DNA from: Clostridia bacterium
Lineage (GTDB): Bacteria > Bacillota > Peptococcia > DRI-13 > SM3-B62
Length of the DNA: 33,087 nt
NCBI GenBank assembly: GCA_018432615.1
Contig: JAHDSQ010000056.1
Location: 1-33,087, forward strand
Direction of reading: 5' to 3'
In this document: positions 26,698 through 33,087 of the stretch, in pieces
Layout: each line of letters opens with the position of its first letter
Numbering within the stretch: position 1 is the first letter of the stretch
Notes under the pieces: generated by a model
Seen by the model: the letters and a program-made list of their open reading frames with translations, nothing else
The model's database searches: none
Told to the model about the DNA's origin: nothing
Translations under genes and position numbers: made by a program

Positions 26698-27198
26698 TTA
26701 TCCTTTCGTCAAAAGTATCCGCATTTTATTTAATGAATTGCGTTTTGCTTTGTTAATGGCTTGTCTCGTTACTTGAAGCAATAAAGCAATTTCGCTATCA
26801 GAGTAACCGTAATAATACTTTAGGATAATAATTTTTTTTTGATAATCCGTTAATATTGATATAGCATTCTTAACGTCAATAGATAAATCCGGATCAAAAT
26901 AATTCTCTTCCGAAACAAATATATTTTCGGACTGGCATTCGTGTCTTAAATATTCCTGTCTCTTCTTAGACAATCTTATATACTCATGTTTTATCGATTT
27001 TGTAATATAGTTTACAATTTGCCCTATATTGTCTACTCTCCTTATTTTGATAATTGTTACGATTAGGCAAATAATCAAATCTGTTTTTGCTTCACTATAA
27101 TTTAGTTTTCTCGAATATTTTTCAATTAATGGGTTAAAATCGTTTAATAATTTCATTAAAAGCTTACTTTTTTGGTCATTTAATTTAATATCGTTCAT
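26698..27198 (-). CDS. Small sigma-70-like factor, UviA/TcdR-like
   Basis: The 166-aa protein has a weak region 2 (about 15-85, with NDFNPLIEKYSRKLNYSEAK and IGQIVNYITKSIKHEYIRL) and a clear region 4 helix-turn-helix (about 114-160: LTDYQKKIIILKYYYGYSD, then EIALLLQVTRQAINKAKR). Size and helical pattern suit the group V sigma factors TcdR, BotR, TetR and UviA, which drive toxin and bacteriocin genes in clostridia, and the downstream gene is UviB-like. Plain ECF-type or phage sigma-like factors remain possible. AAGGAGG is 9 nt upstream of the ATG but lies inside a perfect hairpin. Its own promoter is not obvious. Confidence 0.8.
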   Translation of the reverse strand: MNDIKLNDQKSKLLMKLLNDFNPLIEKYSRKLNYSEAKTDLIICLIVTIIKIRRVDNIGQIVNYITKSIKHEYIRLSKKRQEYLRHECQSENIFVSEENYFDPDLSIDVKNAISILTDYQKKIIILKYYYGYSDSEIALLLQVTRQAINKAKRNSLNKMRILLTKG

Positions 27199-27202
27199 AA
27201 TT

Positions 27203-27236
27203 AAAAACCTCCTTTTTATTTAAAAAGGAGGTTTTT
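27203..27236 (-). promoter_or_regulatory. Perfect 15-bp hairpin containing the sigma-gene Shine-Dalgarno
   Basis: AAAAACCTCCTTTTT (27203-27217) and AAAAAGGAGGTTTTT (27222-27236) are perfectly complementary with a 4-nt loop. On the minus strand the 3' arm carries AAGGAGG, the ribosome binding site of the sigma-factor gene, and ends in a U5 run. It can act as an intrinsic terminator for the lipoprotein gene upstream and would also hide the start site. A tiny GTG-initiated 13-codon frame near 27300 (AAGGAGG upstream) is too poorly spaced to call. Confidence 0.85.
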
Positions 27237-27395
27237 CCTATTTTTGGAAACCATGCCGCTAATTAGAACTTACAAATCCCTTTTTCAGGATTATCTTCAC
27301 CGACCTCCTTCTTATGCTGGCTAACTATTCTCGTTAATTAGATCGGTTGTTGATATTCTATCTGTTATAGAGATAAACTTGCATCTGTATATTTT

Positions 27396-28115
27396 TCACT
27401 CCATAAAATCGCTGTCTATGAACCCTTGACTCTCAATAAATTCTTTCCAGGTAGTATTTCCATCCAAACTCACAAATGATTCCCTCTTTACTTTTGGAAC
27501 ATCTTCTAATTCAATAGAAGGATTAAATAGGTATTGACGAAATGTTTCCAGTCTAGCTCTGGATATTTCTAATGTAGTTCCCCATCCTAAATTGTGATCA
27601 TAATCACTTTGCCCCTTTATCGCCTTTTCATAAACACTATATATGCCTATGAATATTGCTTGATAATCATCAGGTGCAACGTTTATTCTTATATCATTTG
27701 ATGAATGTGCATTCAGTTCCTTAATAACTGTATTTAGTTCATCTTTAAACAGGTTTTTAAAAACCTCAAAATCCTCCTCTAAATATGGGACAACACCGTC
27801 ATAACTGAATTGATAATCTCCAAAACCAATAACCTGAGAGCTACCAAGCTGGTATGCATCAATAACATTCCGTGAATGTATTAGTAAGCTATTTAGCTGT
27901 TCGGCCTTTTCTTCACTAATCTGTCTTCTGATTTTCTTTGTTCTATATGTTATACCCTCATTTTCTGTTTTTTCGGATACCACTTCTGCTATTTCAACGG
28001 AATTGTTCTTAGGCGTAAAATTATCATTATTCATTGTTAGTCGACATCCTGTTATTAGAATTATGGCACTAATAAAAAATGTTGAGATTTTTAAAGCACT
28101 GTACTGTTTGGACAA
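27396..28115 (-). CDS. Lipoprotein of unknown function
   Basis: I do not recognise this protein. From TTG 28115, preceded by AGGGGGG, it has 239 aa with a short basic start, a hydrophobic segment and the lipobox ITGC (Cys24), so it should be anchored to the outer face of the membrane. The longer frame to 28169 would put 18 polar residues ahead of the signal segment. The mature part is acidic and helical-looking (KAEQLNSLLIHSRNVIDAYQL in part, then KDELNTVIKELNAHSSND), with few aromatic clusters and no catalytic motif. It is divergent from the 28275 gene and lies upstream of the sigma-holin pair on the same strand, so it may be co-transcribed past the hairpin. Confidence 0.8.
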   Translation of the reverse strand: MSKQYSALKISTFFISAIILITGCRLTMNNDNFTPKNNSVEIAEVVSEKTENEGITYRTKKIRRQISEEKAEQLNSLLIHSRNVIDAYQLGSSQVIGFGDYQFSYDGVVPYLEEDFEVFKNLFKDELNTVIKELNAHSSNDIRINVAPDDYQAIFIGIYSVYEKAIKGQSDYDHNLGWGTTLEISRARLETFRQYLFNPSIELEDVPKVKRESFVSLDGNTTWKEFIESQGFIDSDFME

Positions 28116-28274
28116 TCTAAACCCCCCTAGTTGATTCTGTTCTATTATATATTCTAAAAAACTCTCCATACCAGTAGGTTGCCTTTTAGCAAAAATGTCT
28201 CTTATTAATAGTTGATGTTGTTTAAATATACATACTTAGAACAACATAAATTACAAAGAAAGAGGAGAATGAAA

Positions 28275-28790
28275 ATGGCAACAAAAATCGGCAATATATG
28301 GCCAGGTGAAGGTTATGCTTTATTAGGATGTGATGGAGCCATAATAAATAAATGGCAAATTAACCCAACAGCATCCAAGATACCTGTTTATAACGAATAT
28401 GATCCAAATTCATATTCGTTTGAAGCAATTAATTTCTATAACAGTTACTGGCGTTGGGGAGCAATAAATGGAAATGGAACGATTAGGTTATCAGAAGCTG
28501 GTAGCAGCGTGACAATCAATGGTAACACTTATACTGAATTATCACTGAGACGTTCCGAGGAAGTATACTTTCCTAATGGAACATATTCTCACACTCTACC
28601 GGCAGGAACAACAATTGCCATCGGAAGCGGTTCATGTGGCAGTACAAAAACTTATCTTTTAGCCTTTTATTACTATTATTCCAATGGACAATGGCTCTCG
28701 GCAGTTTCTTCTGGTTATGGTTTCGTTGACACAGGTGCTAGAGAATACGGTTGTGACAGTAACTGGTCGATTATTCATAATTATAACTAG
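28275..28790 (+). CDS. Orphan protein without signal peptide, unknown function
   Basis: I do not recognise this 171-aa protein. It starts MATKIGNIWPGEGYALL; ATG 28275 has GAGGAG 7 nt upstream, whereas earlier ATGs are not spaced for translation. It is rich in Gly, Ser, Tyr, Trp and Asn, with three cysteines (in LLGCDG, SGSCGS and YGCDSN), a tyrosine run (LLAFYYYYSNG) and beta-prone stretches. This resembles a secreted or surface beta-structured protein, yet there is no signal peptide. It is divergent from the lipoprotein gene and close to the sigma-holin pair, and ends at a strong terminator. Cargo of the holin is one possibility; no sequence evidence proves it. Confidence 0.8.
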   Translation: MATKIGNIWPGEGYALLGCDGAIINKWQINPTASKIPVYNEYDPNSYSFEAINFYNSYWRWGAINGNGTIRLSEAGSSVTINGNTYTELSLRRSEEVYFPNGTYSHTLPAGTTIAIGSGSCGSTKTYLLAFYYYYSNGQWLSAVSSGYGFVDTGAREYGCDSNWSIIHNYN

Positions 28791-28806
28791 AAACTTCTCA
28801 GAATCC

Positions 28807-28834
28807 AAAAGGAGGACAAATCCTCCTTTTTTTT
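28807..28834 (+). terminator. Strong rho-independent terminator
   Basis: AAAAGGAGGA and TCCTCCTTTT form a 10-bp stem around CAAA, followed by further T residues to give TTTTTTTT. It lies 16 bp after the stop of the 171-aa gene. Confidence 0.93.
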
Positions 28835-28839
28835 GATTT

Positions 28840-28894
28840 TTTCTACCTTAAATGTTAACATATGGTATATTAATTGTCAATATTAAGGTAGAAA
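28840..28894. repeat. 12-bp inverted repeat flanking promoter-like hexamers
   Basis: TTTCTACCTTAA (28840-28851) is perfectly repeated in inverse at 28883-28894. The 31 bp between hold, on the minus strand, TTGACA (28875-28880), 17 bp and TAACAT (28852-28857). There is no U-run. It lies between two convergent gene ends. Confidence 0.6.
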
Positions 28895-28896
28895 CC

Positions 28897-30336
28897 TCAA
28901 AACTTAAATTCAATTGGATATAACGAGTTCCCATACGTTTTCATACTAATCCCAAACCCCCATACTTCCCCGGATATATCCATAACATATGTCATTCCAT
29001 CGTAGTTATTCTTGAAAAACTTTTTTATATTATCCATTATCTTTACTGCCACTTGCGAACTAGTTTCTTCACCGTTTCCCAAAGGTCCATCCCCTATTCC
29101 CCAAACCTCACCATGTTCTGTTAATATATAGACTTGAGCGTATTCGATGGCACTTGAACAACAAATAGAGGTTACATTGTCGAAAATTTTAACAGGGTTA
29201 TTTACAGTATTGCTATCATCGTTTATGTATAACAACCCTTCCTGGGCAGGTTTTGCTCCCCAGGCCCAGAGTTCTCCATTATTTTTGATTGCGTATTTGT
29301 ATTCTTCCGGAAAGAGATAAAACTCTTTTACTCCATCAAGAATCTTTCGAGGTGGTATGTTACTTTCATTTCCAACCAGGTTTAAAAGATCCCCGTTTTT
29401 CTTTAATACAAAAATTTCATTATCCAAGCTATGATACACCTTAATTACATCGTCCATTATCTTTTGCGGCGAACAAGCCGGTGTGTTTGTGCCATCACAC
29501 AACTGATACAGATAGTTTGAACCATATCCCCAAAGTTCTCCATTTTTCTTATAAATAAATACTGTGTCCGGAGAACTACTTACGCTTTCTACTTCTTCTA
29601 AAATTTTTCGAGGGAAAAAGGAAGGTTCTGTTGAACCATTACCGAGAATACCTTCAAATATAAATCCTTTATTATCTCCCCAGGTCCATAATTCTCCATT
29701 TTCTTTTATAGCATAGCTCATGCCATTTTTTAGACTAGCAGTTTTAACGCCATCCATGATTTTAACAGGTGTAAGAACTGGATTGCAATGACCGACTCCA
29801 AGTTTTCCTGTAGCATTATAACCACAAACATATAGTTCTCCGTTTTCTTTTATATATGCAGTCCCCTCACTATTATCACAGGTTTCCCTTACGTTATCAG
29901 CAATTTTAATAGGAATACTTTTTTTAATAGTCGTACCATTGCCAAGTTGTCCTTCGCTATTATTACCCCAAACCCAAAGCTCCCCGTTTTTTGTTATTGC
30001 AGTTGCGTGATTCCCGTAATGGAATGATGCTCTTTTGATATTTCCCATAATTTTCACTGGAGTTTTTGCAGTTGAATCTCTACCATCACCAACTAGACCC
30101 CAATGATTAGAACCCCAACTCCACAAGTCCCCGTTCTCCGCTAAAGCAAGTGCATTTGGACCATATATATCAATAGTTTTTATCTTTGCTTTAGCATTAT
30201 CAGCTTTTGTTGCATTCGTATCACTTATTTTCTCTATCATTGAAGGGGTAAACATTTGTTCTTCATTTTTGTCCTTAAGACAACCTGAGCACAGTAAAAC
30301 AGTTGCTAGTAAACAAAAACACATGCACCTCTTCAA
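28897..30336 (-). CDS. RCC1-repeat beta-propeller lipoprotein
   Basis: This protein carries RCC1-type repeats, each reading roughly 'NGELWxWGxNxxGQLGNGT...P-KI-D-V', which fold as a bladed beta-propeller. At least seven units are visible across the mature chain. RCC1-type propellers mediate binding; no catalytic motif is present. From TTG 30336 (AAAGGAAG upstream) it has 479 aa with a short signal segment and lipobox CSGC, so it should be surface-attached. The frame extends to a TTG at 30357 without a ribosome binding site. It is transcribed leftward after the M14/M23 gene, across a terminator-like hairpin. Its binding partner is unknown. Confidence 0.88.
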   Translation of the reverse strand: MKRCMCFCLLATVLLCSGCLKDKNEEQMFTPSMIEKISDTNATKADNAKAKIKTIDIYGPNALALAENGDLWSWGSNHWGLVGDGRDSTAKTPVKIMGNIKRASFHYGNHATAITKNGELWVWGNNSEGQLGNGTTIKKSIPIKIADNVRETCDNSEGTAYIKENGELYVCGYNATGKLGVGHCNPVLTPVKIMDGVKTASLKNGMSYAIKENGELWTWGDNKGFIFEGILGNGSTEPSFFPRKILEEVESVSSSPDTVFIYKKNGELWGYGSNYLYQLCDGTNTPACSPQKIMDDVIKVYHSLDNEIFVLKKNGDLLNLVGNESNIPPRKILDGVKEFYLFPEEYKYAIKNNGELWAWGAKPAQEGLLYINDDSNTVNNPVKIFDNVTSICCSSAIEYAQVYILTEHGEVWGIGDGPLGNGEETSSQVAVKIMDNIKKFFKNNYDGMTYVMDISGEVWGFGISMKTYGNSLYPIEFKF

Positions 30337-30507
30337 AAGAAAGCACTTCCTTTGCAAAATTATATTCTCGCTAATTATATACTATTATACCGTCCTTATT
30401 GTTAAAAATAAACATTGCTACTATAACCTAGGTGGCCTGTGCAGAGCATATCATAATCAATCAGGCAGCAACAATAATATCATATTTTGTCTAATGTGAA
30501 CGGCATA

Positions 30508-30548
30508 TAAGAGAGCATGTACTTTGAAAACAAATACATGCTCTCTTA
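30508..30548 (-). terminator. Hairpin between the hydrolase and RCC1 genes
   Basis: TAAGAGAGCATGTA (30508-30521) and TACATGCTCTCTTA (30535-30548) are perfectly complementary with a 13-nt loop, 25 bp after the hydrolase stop codon. The U-run after it is short, so its strength is uncertain. The rest of 30337-30573 shows no gene. Confidence 0.7.
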
Positions 30549-30573
30549 ATATACACTCTCTGCTTACAAAGTA

Positions 30574-33087
30574 TTACACCGGATGATGTTCTACAATTAC
30601 TTGACCGTTTGTTGATATTACTCCCCATGGGTCATAAAAAACTGCTCCACCGGAGCGGGGCCCATTATAATAGTATCCATTGTAATTATAGTACAAAGGA
30701 TTCCCCTCAAAGTCTTCTCCAATTACGATATCCTCAAATTCAGTAGCTTTATCACCCGATGCGTAACCATATGGACTTGTTAGATATGTAGCTTTGGTAT
30801 AAACAGCTAAATGCAAATGAGGACTGAAACTGTCATTTGGTCCTCCAGTACCACCCATCTTTCCGATAACTGTTTCAGTTGAAACTGAAATCCTGTTTTC
30901 AGTTTTAAGTTGATTTACGATGTTGTTCAGGGCAGTACTATTAGAAGCTAAATGGGAATAAGATGAATAAAACGTTACTCCATTAACGGTATGTTCAATT
31001 ACTACTATATTGCCATTTAAACCGGGATTAAGATTTGTAGCATATACAATATCACCATCGAAGATAGGTTTTATGTTGGTAGATTGCCTATTACTTGTCA
31101 GGTCATAGCCTAAGTGTCCTCTGAAACTGGTAGAAGTCTTGTCGTTAAACCCCTGTTCAACTAGCCAATTATTATAGACTGCGGTAGTAACTATGTTATA
31201 TTTGGTATATGTTGTATAGTCATCCAGGCCGGTAGCTTTTACAAGTATGTTCGCATAGGCAGCTATATGTCCATCTGAAGTTGTCGCAGTAATAGTTGCT
31301 GTGCCTACCGTTGTCCCAGCTGTGACCAAACCGTTTTCGTTTACTGCAGCAATATTAATATTATTACTTGACCATGTGACAGCTTTGTTCGTAGCATCAG
31401 ACGGTAATACTATAGCTGTTAATTGTTGTACCCCCCCATAATTCAGAGTTGTTGTAACAGGGGATATTGAAACATCGGTAACGGATGTGTAATTAGCCGT
31501 TACTATTATGCTTGTGCTATCTGTGAAATTTCCATCTGCAGTTGTAACTGTGATAGTTGCTGTACCAGCAGCTGTTCCAGCTATAACTTTTCCATTTGAA
31601 TTAACGGTGGCAATATTTAAATTGCTACTTTGCCAAGTAATAGCTTTATTCGTTGCATCGACCGGTAGCACAATAGCCGTTAGCTCTTGTGTTCCTCCAA
31701 AGTTGAGCGCAACAGATTTAGGAGATACAGATACTCCGGTAACAAATATACTGGATCCACTTAAGACATTGTTAAGAAGATTACGTGTGGCTTGAACAAA
31801 TTTCCCCTTGAAATTCCTGACAACAATGTCCTGAGGGGAACTAGGGAAAGGAAGCTCAATTAATGAAACCAGCATTCCATTCGTTTGTCCCCAACGTGTT
31901 AAATATCCGCTCGACATTTCCAAAGAACTGTTACTAAAACCGAACTCATTACAATAATACTCTCCAACATCATCGTCACCAATCGTCTGGTTTAACCACC
32001 CATGTACGTCTAATAAAATCATTGTATCCGCATTTGTTTTCCAATCTAACAATTTTTCTTTTAATGCTACTGTTTCAGGCGAAGCTAAGCTAGATGAACC
32101 GGTATAATTTCTAGTATCATAATATGCATTGAAGTTAGCAGGGAAAGAACGGTTCATATCTGTAGCGGTACCAACTGTTGTCCTACCGGGTCCATTATTA
32201 GTCCATCCGTCTAATAAGCCATCCGGATTAGCTGAAGGTATAACATAAACTGTCCAATCAGGAATATTATCTTGTGATATTTCCTCTATTAGATATTTCC
32301 CGATTTTCATGAGTTCTTCCCCATCTGCCGCCCAAGCATCTTCATATCCATGAACAGCGAACACAACAGCCAAAACATTATTACCATTCCCAATCTTATA
32401 ATATTCGAGAGGCCTATTGTTACCGCTTGTTCCATATTCCCCCTTGGTAACGTTTTCAAGAGAAATTGTTGGCATGGATATTGAAGTATCTTGCAGAAAA
32501 CTTGCATCAACATACCCGCGCTTTGTTCCAAGCTTAGTATAATACTCTATATGTTTATATGCCGATTCTGCCGGATTACTACCCAACAAGCTAACACGTT
32601 CATTTTCAAATATCGACCCAACCAAGGCAAAGCTTGGATTCGGTCCGTAATAAACCGGTAAATTCTGTTGCGATATTGCCATCTCTATTCCTGTTTTAAG
32701 CTCATTAATGCTAGATAAAGACGAACGAGCTGTTATTAAATTCTGGTTAACATATCCTCTTTTTCTTCCTGATATAGAGTTGTATTCAATGAAAAACCAC
32801 TTTTGGGGATAAATTGAGGATATATCTCTTTCAAAGATTACAACATATTCATTTTCAAATACACTGCCACAGCGATGGTAGATTGAATCCGGGCCAGCAT
32901 AAACAGGTGCTGAAAAATCAATTACATTTGCCAGAACTCCTAGATTCCTGTTTTCTAGTCTGTTTGTAAGAATATACCCTCTTTTTGTACCATTGGGAGT
33001 GCTGTATTCAATATAGGTATAATTCTCTGATGTCTCATCAAACTTGGTAATGCCTTCACCCGAAGACACTGACCCGGACGTGGCAAA
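30574..33087 (-). CDS. Multidomain cell-wall hydrolase SH3-M14-BIG2-BIG2-M23, 5' end cut by window edge
   Basis: The frame is open to the window edge, so the N-terminus and any signal peptide are missing. Numbering here counts from the GTG at 33069. About 1-195 hold three SH3-like repeats, each with '...RGYV/I'. About 210-435 form an M14-like zinc carboxypeptidase domain: His240 and Glu243 (HGYE), NPDG, DMNRSFP, His356 (DVHGW) and Glu405 (IELP). Two BIG2 Ig-like domains follow (about 442-524 and 528-612). An M23/LytM endopeptidase ends the chain (HLGYD, His652/Asp656; SHL, His706; HLHLAV, His751/His753). Both peptidase sites look intact. It probably cuts peptidoglycan stem peptides or cross-links at the cell surface. 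Confidence 0.92.
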   Translation of the reverse strand, partial: FATSGSVSSGEGITKFDETSENYTYIEYSTPNGTKRGYILTNRLENRNLGVLANVIDFSAPVYAGPDSIYHRCGSVFENEYVVIFERDISSIYPQKWFFIEYNSISGRKRGYVNQNLITARSSLSSINELKTGIEMAISQQNLPVYYGPNPSFALVGSIFENERVSLLGSNPAESAYKHIEYYTKLGTKRGYVDASFLQDTSISMPTISLENVTKGEYGTSGNNRPLEYYKIGNGNNVLAVVFAVHGYEDAWAADGEELMKIGKYLIEEISQDNIPDWTVYVIPSANPDGLLDGWTNNGPGRTTVGTATDMNRSFPANFNAYYDTRNYTGSSSLASPETVALKEKLLDWKTNADTMILLDVHGWLNQTIGDDDVGEYYCNEFGFSNSSLEMSSGYLTRWGQTNGMLVSLIELPFPSSPQDIVVRNFKGKFVQATRNLLNNVLSGSSIFVTGVSVSPKSVALNFGGTQELTAIVLPVDATNKAITWQSSNLNIATVNSNGKVIAGTAAGTATITVTTADGNFTDSTSIIVTANYTSVTDVSISPVTTTLNYGGVQQLTAIVLPSDATNKAVTWSSNNINIAAVNENGLVTAGTTVGTATITATTSDGHIAAYANILVKATGLDDYTTYTKYNIVTTAVYNNWLVEQGFNDKTSTSFRGHLGYDLTSNRQSTNIKPIFDGDIVYATNLNPGLNGNIVVIEHTVNGVTFYSSYSHLASNSTALNNIVNQLKTENRISVSTETVIGKMGGTGGPNDSFSPHLHLAVYTKATYLTSPYGYASGDKATEFEDIVIGEDFEGNPLYYNYNGYYYNGPRSGGAVFYDPWGVISTNGQVIVEHHPV

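Noticed and set aside
27285-27330. 13-codon GTG-started frame with AAGGAGG upstream, between the lipoprotein and sigma genes
   Set aside because: The spacing from AAGGAGG to GTG is only about 3 nt and the peptide has no recognisable leader-peptide pattern; too short to call.
28840-28894. Invertible promoter (phase-variation switch)
   Set aside because: The repeats are only 12 bp with a 31-bp centre, far shorter than typical invertible switches, no recombinase is in the window, and neither orientation points at a gene start.

Overview
The window looks like a chromosomal segment of an anaerobic, spore-former-type Firmicute. A Peptococcaceae/Desulfotomaculum-like clostridium is my best guess. 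This rests on the greA-lysS-rRNA junction, the class of FtsH, formate-tetrahydrofolate ligase and dihydropteroate synthase seen, a fatty-acyl reductase-like gene next to an unnamed partner, strong Gram-positive ribosome binding sites with frequent GTG/TTG starts, and a UviA/UviB-type sigma-holin pair. The taxon cannot be fixed from the sequence alone.

Positions 1-18000 (nearly all minus strand) are core metabolism. At the left edge two tandem sigma-A promoters fire leftward into an rRNA operon leader; the 16S gene itself is outside the window. Upstream of that come greA-lysS with a near-consensus promoter, a small membrane-anchored unknown, a two-gene unit (acyl-ACP reductase-like enzyme plus an unnamed protein), bioY-coaX-dusB under a promoter overlapped by a BirA-type biotin operator, and a pantothenate operon (DUF2520 oxidoreductase-panB-panC-panD) behind a structured 264-nt leader. 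Next comes a folate/one-carbon operon (FlK-like thioesterase-fhs-folP-folB-folK), then ftsH-ndk. Biotin, pantothenate/CoA, folate and C1 supply thus sit side by side.

Positions 18100-26350 (plus strand) hold one operon. It contains a MurR/RpiR regulator, a complete dipeptide/oligopeptide-type ABC importer (binding protein, two permeases, two ATPases), a creatininase-family amidohydrolase and a class I glutamine amidotransferase-like (peptidase C26) hydrolase, closed by a long hairpin. It reads as uptake plus hydrolysis of an amide or gamma-glutamyl compound. The binding protein appears circularly permuted: the part that is C-terminal in ordinary family-5 binding proteins lies at its N-terminus.

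Positions 26350-33087 are visibly more AT-rich and accessory in character. They contain a UviB/BhlA-like holin, a small sigma-70-like factor whose Shine-Dalgarno lies in a perfect 15-bp hairpin, an unknown lipoprotein, a cysteine- and tyrosine-containing orphan protein without signal peptide, an RCC1-repeat lipoprotein, and a large SH3-M14-BIG2-BIG2-M23 cell-wall hydrolase cut by the right edge. Sigma factor, holin and wall hydrolase together recall clostridial toxin/bacteriocin release loci, but the link between these genes is inference.
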